Below, in pieces: positions 24,718-33,435 of a DNA stretch of 64,000 nt. The stretch's first letter is position 1. The number at the start of each line of letters is the position of its first letter. The position numbers and the translations under genes are program-made. The notes under the pieces are model-generated. The model searched no databases and was not told the DNA's origin. It was given only the letters and a program-made list of their open reading frames with translations. Where the stretch lies: the NCBI GenBank assembly GCA_937876375.1, contig CALEHY010000014.1, forward strand, positions 10,121-74,120. Direction: 5' to 3'. The DNA is from an uncultured Clostridia bacterium. Its GTDB lineage: Bacteria > Bacillota > Clostridia > Oscillospirales > Acutalibacteraceae.

Positions 24718-27474
24718 ATGGCAAACAAATTTGTAACAGCTGTTTTTGGCGACTACTCAAAAAAAGAGGTAAAGAAGCTTCGCAAAACAGTTGCAAAGAT
24801 TAATGATCTTGAAAAAACATATCAAGATATGACAGACAAGGAGCTTGCAAAGCAAACTCAAATTTTCAAGGAGAGACTTGCTAACGGCGAGACCTTGGAC
24901 GACATTCTTCCAGAGGCATTTGCTGTATGTCGTGAGGGTGCTGTTCGTGTACTCGGCATGAGACACTTTGACGTTCAGCTTATCGGTGGTATCGTTCTTC
25001 ATCAGGGCAGAATTGCCGAGATGAGAACTGGTGAAGGTAAGACACTCGTTGCTACCCTTCCAGCATACCTAAACGCTCTTGCTGGTAACGGTGTACATAT
25101 CGTTACAGTAAACGACTACCTAGCAAAGCGTGACTCTGAGTGGATGGGCAAGCTTTATCGTTTCCTTGGTCTATCTGTTGGTCTTATCATTCATGAGAAG
25201 AGCAATGCAGAGCGCCAAGAGGCATACAACTGTGATATCACATACGGTACCAACAACGAGATGGGATTCGATTACCTTCGTGATAACATGGTACAGTACA
25301 AGGAGCAGAAGGTACAGAGAGGTCACTCATTCGCTATCGTCGATGAGGTTGACTCAATCCTTATCGATGAGGCTCGTACTCCTCTTATCATCAGTGGTAA
25401 GGGTGACCAGTCTACAGACCTATATCGTCGTGCTAACGAGTTTGTTAAGACTCTAAAGATGGTTAAGGTTGCAAAGACTGATGACAAGCAAGACACAGAG
25501 GAAAACTATGAGGGCGATTACCTCGTAGATGAGAAGGCTAAGACAGCCACACTACTAAAGAGTGGTGTTGAGAAGGCTGAGCAGTACTTCGGTGTAGAGA
25601 ATCTACAGGATATCGAGAACACAACACTACGTCATCACATTGACCAGGCTATCAAGGCTCACGGTGTTATGACTAGAGATATTGACTATGTTGTTAAGCA
25701 GGGTCAGGTTAAGATCGTTGACGAGTTCACTGGTCGTATTATGGAGGGTCGTCGTTACAACGAGGGTCTTCACCAGGCACTTGAGGCAAAGGAAAATGTT
25801 AAGGTTGAGCACGAGAGCAAGACACTTGCTACTATCACCTTCCAGAACTACTTCCGTCTATACAAGAAGCTATCTGGTATGACTGGTACAGCTGCTACAG
25901 AGGCTAACGAGTTCGACGAAATCTACAAGCTAGACGTTGTAGAAATCCCTACTAACAAGCCACTTATCCGTGAGGACAAGCCTGACGTTATCTTCCAGAC
26001 AGAGAAGGGTAAGTATGCTAACGTTATCAAGCAGATTAAGGAATGTCACGAAAAGGGACAGCCTGTTCTTGTTGGTACAATCAGCATCGAAAAGTCAGAG
26101 CATCTATCACAGCTCCTAAAGAAAGAACATATCGAGCACAACGTACTCAACGCAAAGAATCACGAGAAGGAAGCAGAGATTATCGCACAGGCTGGTAAGT
26201 TTGGTGCTGTTACAATCGCTACAAACATGGCTGGTCGTGGTACTGATATTATGCTCGGTGGTAATGCCGAGTTCCTTGCAAAGGCACAGATGAAGAAGAT
26301 GAAGTTCACAAACGAGCTCATCGCAGAGGCTACTGGCTTTGCAGAGACAGATGATGAAGAAATCCTTGAGGCTCGTAAGACATTCCTAGAGCTAGAGGCT
26401 AAGTTTAAGGAAGAAATTCAAGAAGAGGCTGACAAGGTTCGTGAGGCTGGCGGTCTATTCATTCTTGGTACAGAGCGTCACGATGCTCGTCGTATCGACA
26501 ACCAGCTACGTGGACGTTCTGGTCGTCAGGGCGATCCTGGTGCTAGCCAGTTCTTCCTATCATGTGAAGATGACCTAATGCGTCTATTCGGTGGCGACAG
26601 AATGCAGAAGATGATGGGCAGACTCACTGATGATGAGGAAATGCCTATCCCATCAAAGCTAATCAGCAAGACTATCGAGTCATCACAGCAAAAGGTAGAG
26701 GGCAAGAACTTTGGTATTCGTAAGAACACCATCAAGTACGATGATGTTATGAACCGTCAGAGAGAGCTCATCTACAAGCAGAGAGACGAGGTTCTTGATG
26801 GTATCGACGTAACAGAGGCTATCCTCAAGATGGTTGACACAAACATTGACGAGACAGTTAAGTCATACTTCCTTGGCGACAAGAAGGATTGGAACATTGA
26901 GGGTCTAAAGGAGAAGTTCAAGACATGGCTCATCGTTAACGATGATGACCTAACTGATACAGAGGATATCACTATCAGCGACACAATCGAGCTACTACAG
27001 GCTAGAGCTCATGCTCGTCTTGATGAGAAGAAGGCTGTTCTTGGCGACGATATGTTCCAAGACTTTGAGAGAATGGTTCTTCTACGTAATGTTGATACAT
27101 ACTGGATGGATCACATTGACGCTATGGATGACCTAAAGAGAGGTATTCACCTACAGTCATATGCACAGCACGATCCAGTTGTTGCATTCCGTAACGAAAG
27201 CTTCGATATGTTCGAGGAGATGAACGCTGCTATTCGTGAGGATACAGCAAAGATGATGCTAACACTTATGCCTAGACACAGAGCTGACGTTCAGAGAAAG
27301 GCTGTTGCAAAGGTAACTGGCACTTCATCAAGTGGTGACGAGGCTGCAAAGCAGGTTACTATCCGTAAGGAGAAGAAGATCGGTCCTAACGATCCATGTC
27401 CATGTGGTAGTGGCAAGAAGTACAAGAAGTGCTGCGGCGCTCCTGGTAAGGCTACTGAAGAAAACAAAGACTAA
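24718..27474 (+). CDS. secA: Preprotein translocase ATPase SecA
   Basis: 918 residues. Drives export of preproteins through SecYEG. Motifs: Walker A GEGKTLVATLPAYLNAL, DEVDSILIDEARTPLIISG (Walker B with the DEAD-like core), GMTGTAATEANEF, IATNMAGRGTDI and GRSGRQGDPG. The C-terminus carries the SecB/lipid-binding zinc motif PCPCGSGKKYKKCCG. Family length and all motifs are intact, so this is the housekeeping SecA1. GAGGTG lies 8 bases before ATG. Confidence 0.98.
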   Translation: MANKFVTAVFGDYSKKEVKKLRKTVAKINDLEKTYQDMTDKELAKQTQIFKERLANGETLDDILPEAFAVCREGAVRVLGMRHFDVQLIGGIVLHQGRIAEMRTGEGKTLVATLPAYLNALAGNGVHIVTVNDYLAKRDSEWMGKLYRFLGLSVGLIIHEKSNAERQEAYNCDITYGTNNEMGFDYLRDNMVQYKEQKVQRGHSFAIVDEVDSILIDEARTPLIISGKGDQSTDLYRRANEFVKTLKMVKVAKTDDKQDTEENYEGDYLVDEKAKTATLLKSGVEKAEQYFGVENLQDIENTTLRHHIDQAIKAHGVMTRDIDYVVKQGQVKIVDEFTGRIMEGRRYNEGLHQALEAKENVKVEHESKTLATITFQNYFRLYKKLSGMTGTAATEANEFDEIYKLDVVEIPTNKPLIREDKPDVIFQTEKGKYANVIKQIKECHEKGQPVLVGTISIEKSEHLSQLLKKEHIEHNVLNAKNHEKEAEIIAQAGKFGAVTIATNMAGRGTDIMLGGNAEFLAKAQMKKMKFTNELIAEATGFAETDDEEILEARKTFLELEAKFKEEIQEEADKVREAGGLFILGTERHDARRIDNQLRGRSGRQGDPGASQFFLSCEDDLMRLFGGDRMQKMMGRLTDDEEMPIPSKLISKTIESSQQKVEGKNFGIRKNTIKYDDVMNRQRELIYKQRDEVLDGIDVTEAILKMVDTNIDETVKSYFLGDKKDWNIEGLKEKFKTWLIVNDDDLTDTEDITISDTIELLQARAHARLDEKKAVLGDDMFQDFERMVLLRNVDTYWMDHIDAMDDLKRGIHLQSYAQHDPVVAFRNESFDMFEEMNAAIREDTAKMMLTLMPRHRADVQRKAVAKVTGTSSSGDEAAKQVTIRKEKKIGPNDPCPCGSGKKYKKCCGAPGKATEENKD

Positions 27475-27482
27475 TTGACAAA

Positions 27483-27505
27483 GGACTGCTTCGGCAGTCC
27501 TTTTT
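27483..27505 (+). terminator. secA terminator with UUCG tetraloop
   Basis: GGACTGC, TTCG loop, GCAGTCC and five T bases. An unusually stable short terminator right after the secA stop. Confidence 0.92.
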
Positions 27506-27542
27506 GGTAGATATATAATATGTATATTATAAGGAGATAACA

Positions 27543-28211
27543 ATGAACGATTACAAAATTATCGAAATCAAGCGTTCTGTCTTTGACAACAACGACAAAG
27601 AGGCTGACAAGGTTCGTGAGGAGCTAAAGGAGAAGAAGACATTTTTGCTAAACCTTATGTCATCACCTGGCTCTGGAAAGACCACAACCCTTAAGGCTAC
27701 TATTGCAGCACTCAAGGACGAGTTCAAGATGGGTGTTATGGAAGCTGATATCGATAGCGACGTTGACGCAAAGACAATCGCAGAGGCTGGCGTTAAATCT
27801 ATCCAGCTACACACTGGCGGTATGTGCCACCTTGACGCTGGTATGACCAAGCAAGGACTTGACAGCTTCGATGCTGACGAGTTTGATTTCGTTGTACTAG
27901 AGAATGTTGGCAACCTTGTGTGCCCTGCCGAATTTGACACTGGCGCTAGCAAAAACGCTATGATACTATCTGTTCCAGAGGGTGACGACAAGCCACTAAA
28001 GTACCCACTTATGTTCACCATCAGCGACTGTGTGCTAATCAACAAGATTGACACAAAGTCAGTGTTCGACTTTGACGACGACGCTGTTGTTGAGCGTATC
28101 AAGAAGCTAAATCCAAATGCAGAGATTTTCTTCATCAGCGCTAGGACTGGTGAGGGTGTTGACCAGTGGGTTAACTGGCTAAGACAGCAAATCAACGACT
28201 GGAACGCATAA
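27543..28211 (+). CDS. hypB: Hydrogenase/urease nickel-insertion GTPase HypB
   Basis: 222 residues. G1/P-loop motif SSPGSGKTTT; the GGMCHLDAGM segment carries the conserved Cys-His pair that binds nickel or zinc between GTPase subunits; the NKID nucleotide motif and a C-terminal SARTGEGVDQW stretch are also present. HypB delivers nickel with HypA. AAGGAG lies 8 bases before ATG. The gene overlaps hypA by one base (TAATG). No other hyp or hydrogenase genes are present in the window, so the client is unknown. Confidence 0.95.
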   Translation: MNDYKIIEIKRSVFDNNDKEADKVREELKEKKTFLLNLMSSPGSGKTTTLKATIAALKDEFKMGVMEADIDSDVDAKTIAEAGVKSIQLHTGGMCHLDAGMTKQGLDSFDADEFDFVVLENVGNLVCPAEFDTGASKNAMILSVPEGDDKPLKYPLMFTISDCVLINKIDTKSVFDFDDDAVVERIKKLNPNAEIFFISARTGEGVDQWVNWLRQQINDWNA

Positions 28212-28552
28212 TGCACGAGCTAGGTATTGTACTGCAAATCGTCAAAACGGTTGATGAGGTCAAGCACGAGCAGAATATCACCGATATCGACTCCATCGTG
28301 CTAGAAATTGGTGAGATGAGCGAAATCGTGCCAAAGTTTATTGAGGAAGCTTGGAAAAATGTTGCCCCATCGACCGAATATCCAAATGCTGATATGCAGG
28401 TTGAGGTCATCCCAGCGATAGCAAGATGCACTAGCTGTGGATATGAGGACAAGGTGCGAAATCTAGGCATCAACTGTCCAAAATGCAAGGGCACTGATTT
28501 CAAAATCATCTCTGGCAGAGAATTTATGATAAAGCACATAGTTGCAAAATAG
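28211..28552 (+). CDS. hypA: Nickel metallochaperone HypA
   Basis: 113 residues. The opening MHELGIVLQIVKTVDEV provides the N-terminal MHE nickel ligands, and CTSCGYEDKVRNLGINCPKCKG is the structural zinc site. It works with HypB in NiFe-hydrogenase (or urease) maturation. The start codon overlaps the hypB stop, so translation is coupled. Confidence 0.95.
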   Translation: MHELGIVLQIVKTVDEVKHEQNITDIDSIVLEIGEMSEIVPKFIEEAWKNVAPSTEYPNADMQVEVIPAIARCTSCGYEDKVRNLGINCPKCKGTDFKIISGREFMIKHIVAK

Positions 28553-28560
28553 AAAACAAT

Positions 28561-28600
28561 AAAATCCGATACTCTTTTTCACAAAGGGGTATCGGATTTT
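28561..28600. terminator. Bidirectional terminator after hypA
   Basis: AAAATCCGATAC (28561-28572) pairs with GTATCGGATTTT (28589-28600) around a 16-base loop. The A/T ends serve both strands. Confidence 0.85.
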
Positions 28601-28644
28601 ACAATTCACACACCTTAACAAATATTTTTAGTATTGTGGCAAGG

Positions 28645-28715
28645 TTGAAATAAATTGAAAATTGAAAATTGAGAATTAATGGTCCTGCGGACAGCAAATA
28701 AAATTGTTGTCACAC
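28645..28715. repeat. Degenerate AT-rich repeat, copy 1
   Basis: Contains AAAATTGA-G-AATTAATGG (28665-28682), preceded by two tandem TTGAAAA units and followed by GTCC-TGC-GGAC, a small hairpin. The same 18-bp core with one change recurs at 53726-53743. No gene is present between 28601 and 28720. Confidence 0.5.
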
Positions 28716-28720
28716 ATATT

Positions 28721-28903
28721 TTATAAATCATCTGCGTCCTGGATAGGTTGTTCTACAGCATTGTCGTAAAACACCTCGTTTGGCACACCAGTGTACATAC
28801 CCTGTGGGTCGTAGGTGGAGTCCTTGGACGAGATGAAACGACGCAAATCAATTATTTCTTGTGTTTTTTCTAAATCTGTATTTTTCTTCCTATTCTTTTT
28901 CAA
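28721..28903 (-). CDS. Small hydrophilic protein with QDADDL ending
   Basis: 60 residues, start codon TTG with AGGGGTG eight bases ahead. A basic N-terminus (KKNRKKN) and a C-terminal half DPQGMYTGVPNEVFYDNAVEQPIQDADDL. The 'D..G.YTG.P....P.QDADDL' ending is one I have seen in many small uncharacterised clostridial proteins; I know no function. It follows the 207-residue gene in the same direction, separated by a terminator hairpin that also contains its ribosome site. Confidence 0.7.
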   Translation of the reverse strand: MKKNRKKNTDLEKTQEIIDLRRFISSKDSTYDPQGMYTGVPNEVFYDNAVEQPIQDADDL

Positions 28904-28940
28904 AAATATCACCCCTGCAATTATATTTTGCAAGGGTGCT
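28903..28940 (-). terminator. Terminator overlapping the ribosome site of the 60-residue gene
   Basis: On the minus strand CACCCTTGCAA and TTGCAGGGGTG form an 11-bp stem with one G-T pair (plus-strand arms 28910-28920 and 28928-28938), then ATATTTTT. The AGGGGTG arm is the Shine-Dalgarno of the next gene, the same design as at 13149-13187. Confidence 0.7.
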
Positions 28941-28953
28941 TCTTTTATTATTG

Positions 28954-29577
28954 TTAAATTTTTTCAACGTCGATAACAGAAATTTTGTCCAAAAATGATT
29001 TTGTGGTGATTACTTCGCCACACTCCAAAAAATCGTCCATATTCATATTAAGATTATTAACGAAAACTGGAACGCCAGAATACTCGATATCAATATGAAG
29101 TCGCTTTGCATCATCCATAACCGTCTTAACGTCGTAGTCATAAATAGGATAATGCTTCTTTGCCTTGATCTCGTTGCCATTAATATACTGTAGGATGACA
29201 TTGCGATTGCTCTTTGACACAGAAACATATCGAGCATTAGCCTTGCTGAGAGCTTGTCCCATGTTTATACTAGCAACAGCCTTGCCGACACCACTGTGCA
29301 AAAAGAACTCCTTGATAAAGATGGACTCCAGTCTGCTGGTATCATCTGGCAAAATTATTGCAAGGACAAACTTGCTAACCTTTTTGCCATAGATAGATTT
29401 TACAAATTCCTTGAAATAATGCTGACATTCGCTAATCCTACTAGCGAACTGATGATAAAATGGGATAGTGCTGTCCTCTTCCACCCCAGGCATATTGAAT
29501 GTAACGAACTCGTCGCTATCCTTATCCTTAACTAGAATGTGATTGTTAGTAATCACGATAGGCAAAGTTTTTGGCAT
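28954..29577 (-). CDS. Unknown protein, possibly actin/Hsp70-fold-like
   Basis: 207 residues starting MPKTLPIVITNNHILVKD (AGAGGTG 7 bases ahead). I do not recognise a family with certainty. The middle segment FVLAIILPDDTSRLESIFIKEFF followed by GVGKAVASINMG and then RYVSVSKSNRNVILQYI has the layout of the second lobe of MreB/FtsA/Hsp70-type ATPases, though catalytic phosphate loops are not obvious. It may be a degenerate relative. Divergently transcribed from the DUF3048 gene with its own strong promoter. The following gene encodes a 60-residue protein. Confidence 0.6.
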   Translation of the reverse strand: MPKTLPIVITNNHILVKDKDSDEFVTFNMPGVEEDSTIPFYHQFASRISECQHYFKEFVKSIYGKKVSKFVLAIILPDDTSRLESIFIKEFFLHSGVGKAVASINMGQALSKANARYVSVSKSNRNVILQYINGNEIKAKKHYPIYDYDVKTVMDDAKRLHIDIEYSGVPVFVNNLNMNMDDFLECGEVITTKSFLDKISVIDVEKI

Positions 29578-29595
29578 ATAATCACCTCTTTTATT

Positions 29596-29624
29596 ATTAT
29601 ACATTATAAACATAATATTTTCAA
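29596..29624 (-). promoter_or_regulatory. Sigma-A promoter of the 207-residue gene
   Basis: Minus-strand TTGAAA (29619-29624) and TATAAT (29596-29601), 17-bp spacer. Confidence 0.8.
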
Positions 29625-29646
29625 TAGTATTACAATTTAGTAACCT

Positions 29647-29677
29647 TTGACAAAACGGCAACAATATATGGTATAAT
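29647..29677 (+). promoter_or_regulatory. Promoter of the membrane DUF3048 gene
   Basis: TTGACA (29647-29652) and TATAAT (29672-29677). Both boxes are consensus, but the spacer is 19 bp, longer than ideal, which usually weakens a promoter or makes it depend on an activator. Confidence 0.65.
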
Positions 29678-29705
29678 ATATCTCAAATGAGAGGTGAAAA
29701 CCACA

Positions 29706-31166
29706 ATGAGTCAAAGTGAACTAGACGAAATTTTGGAAGAAATAAGAACTAGAGGTAACAGCTCTAATCGCAAGAAGGCTACTGATGACGAGGTCAAGGA
29801 GGCTATGGACAGCTTCTCCTCTGCAAAGAAAAATATTAATGAGCCAGAGCCACAGAGCAACGAAGACCCTCTAACATTTATCGATATACCAGCACCAAAA
29901 AAGGAAGAGCCGGTCGAGGAGACCGAGCTACCTGCTGATACACAAGAGGAAAAAGAGGATGCCACAGACCTATTCGCACTATCAGAGGACGAATACACAG
30001 AGGAGCCTACTAACTACGAGCCAAAGAAAAAGGATAAGAAAAAAATCATTATTCCTATCATCGCTGTAGTGCTAGTTATCGCAATCGTTGTTGGTATATG
30101 CTTTGCTATTGCTGGCAAGGACAAACCTGTAGAGGAGCCAACCACTACCACAAAGCCATCAACAACCCAGGCTGTACCAGTCGAAACTGGAGATATTAAT
30201 CCACTGACTGGCGAAACTGGATTTACAGCCACTGGCAAGCGCCCAATCGCTGTATCTGTCGACAACGAATTCTCTTCAACTGGCGTTAGACCACAATGGG
30301 GTATCGACGAGGCTGATATCGTGTTCGAGGCAGAGAGCGAGGCATCAACAAGACTATTGCTATTCTTCGCTGATTACAGCAAGGCACCAGCAAAAATCGG
30401 TCCAACAAGGTCTGCTAGACCAAGCTTTATTCGTTTCAGCCAGCTATTCGACAGCTTATTTATCCACGCTGGACTATCTCGTTCAAAGGGTAATTATGTC
30501 GGCGCCGACAGCGTTTTTGTCAACGAAAACATCGACCATATCAATCTGCTAGCATATTCCGAAAGCTCCGGATATTTCGGCAGGGACAAGAGTAGGTCAA
30601 GTGTTATCGAACACACTGGATATTTTAATGGCACTAATGCTAGCAAAATGCTAGAGGAGGCAAAGCTTCGTACAGACGTCAACGACAAGGACTTTGCTCC
30701 ACTCAACTTTAACAAAGAGGCAAAGGATATCGGCACTCTAGATGGAGAATACGCATATTTCGACTGGTCAAATGGCTGTGGAGATGGCATCGAGGTGCTA
30801 TATGTTGAAAAGGATGGCGTTTATCAGTCATCACATTTTGACTCTAGTAGCTCTGGCGAGATATCAAACTGCAAGTGGACAAACTGTGTGTTCCTATTTG
30901 CTGACACAAGCTATATTGTCAAGCACGACTACAAGGGCAAGGGCAACACCGAGACCTACTGTGAGTACGATATAAACAATGGTGGCACTGGCGTTGTGCT
31001 ATCAAAGGGCAAGGCAGCCAATATCGAATGGGGCGTTACTGATGGCAAGCTGTGGATGAAGAACAAGGATACCAACGAGGATATCGCTCTAAATCCTGGC
31101 AAAACATATATCGCTCTAGGCTCTGCAAATCACGAGGGCTCTATCACAACAGCATTAGAGGAATAA
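29706..31166 (+). CDS. Membrane-anchored DUF3048 (YerB-like) protein
   Basis: 486 residues. An acidic cytoplasmic N-terminal segment of about 110 residues, one membrane helix (about 114-136), a Thr/Pro linker (TTTTKPSTTQAVP) and an extracellular DUF3048 domain (about 155-486), with hallmarks NPLTGETGF, RPIAVSVDNEF, PQWGIDEADIVFE, GPTRSARPSF. Members are exported proteins of unknown biochemical function. A second copy, anchored as a lipoprotein, lies at 50071. The start ATG has GAGGTG 10 bases upstream; the longer frame begins with a GTG that is itself part of that ribosome site. Confidence 0.9.
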   Translation: MSQSELDEILEEIRTRGNSSNRKKATDDEVKEAMDSFSSAKKNINEPEPQSNEDPLTFIDIPAPKKEEPVEETELPADTQEEKEDATDLFALSEDEYTEEPTNYEPKKKDKKKIIIPIIAVVLVIAIVVGICFAIAGKDKPVEEPTTTTKPSTTQAVPVETGDINPLTGETGFTATGKRPIAVSVDNEFSSTGVRPQWGIDEADIVFEAESEASTRLLLFFADYSKAPAKIGPTRSARPSFIRFSQLFDSLFIHAGLSRSKGNYVGADSVFVNENIDHINLLAYSESSGYFGRDKSRSSVIEHTGYFNGTNASKMLEEAKLRTDVNDKDFAPLNFNKEAKDIGTLDGEYAYFDWSNGCGDGIEVLYVEKDGVYQSSHFDSSSSGEISNCKWTNCVFLFADTSYIVKHDYKGKGNTETYCEYDINNGGTGVVLSKGKAANIEWGVTDGKLWMKNKDTNEDIALNPGKTYIALGSANHEGSITTALEE

Positions 31167-31180
31167 ATAAAAACAAAGTA

Positions 31181-31216
31181 AACGAGTTATGGATAAAACC
31201 ATAACTCGTTTTTTTA
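31181..31216 (+). terminator. Terminator of the DUF3048 gene
   Basis: AACGAGTTATGG (31181-31192) and CCATAACTCGTT (31199-31210) with a T-run reaching 31216. Confidence 0.92.
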
Positions 31217-31258
31217 TACAATATAATATACCAATCTTAATATAACCGAATATCGTAG

Positions 31259-31277
31259 GGGCGATTATTAATCGCCC
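31259..31277. repeat. Short GC-rich palindrome (REP-like)
   Basis: GGGCGATT, ATT loop, AATCGCCC; preceded by GTAG and followed by GCC. No T-run, so not a terminator. The GGGGCGATT...AATCGCCCGC form is often found repeated in Firmicutes intergenic DNA; only one copy is visible here. Confidence 0.45.
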
Positions 31278-31319
31278 GCCAGCGTCAATGCCAAAATTAT
31301 CCGTTATAATACATTCTTT

Positions 31320-32276
31320 TTATGCTTTTTTGAGGGCGAATACGAGCCAGCCATTGCACTCGTATCTCTCCATAATCTCAAAGCCGTTAGCATAGAATGA
31401 TGCGATGACCTCATCCTCTCTATTCTCGATGATGCCACCAGTGATATACACACCATCGTCAGCTAGGAACTCACCAACCTGTGTGTTAAACTCCATAATA
31501 ATATCAGCAACGATATTAGCCACCACAAGAGAATATTTGCCACTAACCTTGTCAGACAAATTGCCGATAACAGCATCAAACTGTGGTGGATAAAAGCCAT
31601 TCTCCTCTGCGTTAGCAAACGCTGTCTTTACAGCAAGTGAGTCGATATCAACACCGAATGCACTCTTTGCTCCAAGTAGCAAACAAGCGATAGAAAGAAT
31701 ACCACTACCACAGCCGATATCAAGCACGGTTGTGTCATCGCTCACATATTTCTCCAATGTTTCAAGACAAAGCTTTGTAGTAGGATGAGAGCCAGTACCA
31801 AATGCTAGACCAGGCTCAATATTGAGCACCTTTCTGTCCCCTGCCTCAAAATCATTCTCCCACACTGGACGAATAAGTAGCTTTTCACCAACAGGCATTG
31901 GGTGAAAATACTGTTTCCAGTTGTTCTGCCAATCCTCTACTCTGCAATCCTGAATAGTGATATCGTGCTTGATACCTTCATTGTCAAGTCGTTCCTTGAT
32001 GAATGCGACGGACTCCAAAGGGTTTTCGTTAGGATTAACATAGACATGCACGATAGCCTTTGTCCTATCCTTTTGGAGTAGCGACTCCTCAATCAAATCG
32101 ATATGTGCTATCTCCATTGTCTCCTCTTCAAGAGCAGAGTAATCCTCGATATATATTCCATAAGGTACTACCATATTAACGATAGCACCAGTGATATCAA
32201 CGTCCTTTACGTCGACAGTAACACATATTTCTGTCCAGAGCTTTTCTGCGACCTCGTTAGTCATTCCCATAGTCAT
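31320..32276 (-). CDS. prmA: Ribosomal protein L11 methyltransferase
   Basis: 318 residues. The SAM-binding motif LDIGCGSGILSIACLLLG is at about residue 180; before it FGTGSHPTTKLCLETLEKY, a conserved PrmA segment; then VVANIVADIIME, the fingerprint around the active site. It trimethylates ribosomal protein L11. Three closely spaced ATG codons (32276, 32270, 32264) share the weak AAGGG site, so the first six residues are uncertain. The yhaM gene starts six bases upstream of its own end, making an operon. Confidence 0.95.
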   Translation of the reverse strand: MTMGMTNEVAEKLWTEICVTVDVKDVDITGAIVNMVVPYGIYIEDYSALEEETMEIAHIDLIEESLLQKDRTKAIVHVYVNPNENPLESVAFIKERLDNEGIKHDITIQDCRVEDWQNNWKQYFHPMPVGEKLLIRPVWENDFEAGDRKVLNIEPGLAFGTGSHPTTKLCLETLEKYVSDDTTVLDIGCGSGILSIACLLLGAKSAFGVDIDSLAVKTAFANAEENGFYPPQFDAVIGNLSDKVSGKYSLVVANIVADIIMEFNTQVGEFLADDGVYITGGIIENREDEVIASFYANGFEIMERYECNGWLVFALKKA

Positions 32277-32282
32277 ATTCCC

Positions 32283-33245
32283 TTACTCAAAATTAACCTT
32301 GTGCTCATTATCGCCCATACCGTGATTGTACAGCTTGCGATTGTCTAGCGCCCACTGTCTGTCAGTGAATGCATGCTCGTCAACCTTTGACACAGCAGAA
32401 TTAACCTCAAAGATAGTGGCATCGAGATTATCCAGCATATTAAGTATAATTGCCTCTAAAAACATTGGTCTAACAGCTGCACCAAAATCTGGCTCACCGT
32501 GATGAGATAGCACCATATGCTCAAGAAGAACTACCTCTTCACTATGGATACCAAGCTCGTCAGCAGCCTTTTCGATATACATTGCACCCTTAACAAGATG
32601 GCCAATCATCTCACCATCGGTAGAATATCCCTTTGCAAGACCAGTCTTGCCAGCCTCAAATTCCCAAGTCTTTGCAACGTCGTGTAGCATAGCACCAGCA
32701 AGCAGCAAATCCTTGTTAACGCTAGGATAAATGGCACACACCTGCTCTGCCATACGAACAATGCTCATAGTGTGGTACATTAATCCACCCAACATAGCGT
32801 GGTGCAAGCGTAGTGCTGCTGGACAAGTCACCATCTCGCTCTTGTGCTCATCAGTAATCTTGTCAACGATACGACGAAGGTCGTCATTCTTGAACATAGA
32901 TATCTTGCGCTTCATCAAATCAAAAAGCTGTGCACCACTAATCTCTGACGCTGGTACTAAATCAGCCATATTATAGTCATCACTGTCGCTAGCAGGTCTA
33001 ATCTGTGCCACTCTAAACTGGTCCTTGCCATTATACTGCTCCACAGTGCCCCTAATCTTAACGACCATATCCTGCTCAAACAAGCCATTTGGTGTGTAGT
33101 CCCAAAGCTTAGCTGTCATCTCACCATTATTGTCAGCGATAACGAGGTCAAGATAGTCAGCACCATTCTTTGTTTTCTTCTCCTCACATTTTTTAAGGAT
33201 AACAAATCCATCACACATTCCGTTTGGTAGCTGTTTAAAATTCAT
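32283..33245 (-). CDS. yhaM: 3'-5' exoribonuclease YhaM-like (OB fold + HD domain)
   Basis: 320 residues. An N-terminal OB fold (GADYLDLVIADNNGEMTAKLWD) and a C-terminal HD phosphohydrolase with HHAMLGGLMYHTMSI and AGAMLHDVAK carrying the metal-binding His and Asp. This is the YhaM family, which trims RNA and single-stranded DNA. Six bases separate it from prmA, so the two are cotranscribed. No other domain is seen. Confidence 0.93.
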   Translation of the reverse strand: MNFKQLPNGMCDGFVILKKCEEKKTKNGADYLDLVIADNNGEMTAKLWDYTPNGLFEQDMVVKIRGTVEQYNGKDQFRVAQIRPASDSDDYNMADLVPASEISGAQLFDLMKRKISMFKNDDLRRIVDKITDEHKSEMVTCPAALRLHHAMLGGLMYHTMSIVRMAEQVCAIYPSVNKDLLLAGAMLHDVAKTWEFEAGKTGLAKGYSTDGEMIGHLVKGAMYIEKAADELGIHSEEVVLLEHMVLSHHGEPDFGAAVRPMFLEAIILNMLDNLDATIFEVNSAVSKVDEHAFTDRQWALDNRKLYNHGMGDNEHKVNFE

Positions 33246-33338
33246 AGCAAATCTCCTAAAAATGATATAGAAATATTATACATTATTTATTATATCCGTG
33301 CAAGTAGTAGTCCATATTTTAGGAATTTAAAAAAGTTC

Positions 33339-33367
33339 TTGACATTGATATCCCAAAGTGTTATAAT
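33339..33367 (+). promoter_or_regulatory. Perfect consensus sigma-A promoter of the aldolase-like gene
   Basis: TTGACA (33339-33344), 17-bp spacer, TATAAT (33362-33367): one of two exact consensus promoters noted in the window. Just downstream, in the transcribed leader, ACTTTA and TAAAGT (33385-33402) form a small inverted repeat that could bind a regulator. Confidence 0.85.
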
Positions 33368-33435
33368 CGCTTTGTCGCTTAAAAACTTTAAAGTGCTAAA
33401 GTATTATAGAATATCTATTGAAAGAGAGAATAATT

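Noticed and set aside
27551..28216. 221-codon frame opposite hypB
   Set aside because: Exact antisense shadow of a conserved gene; Ser-rich composition typical of such shadows.
31259..31277. Terminator of prmA
   Set aside because: Palindrome lacks a T-run on both strands.
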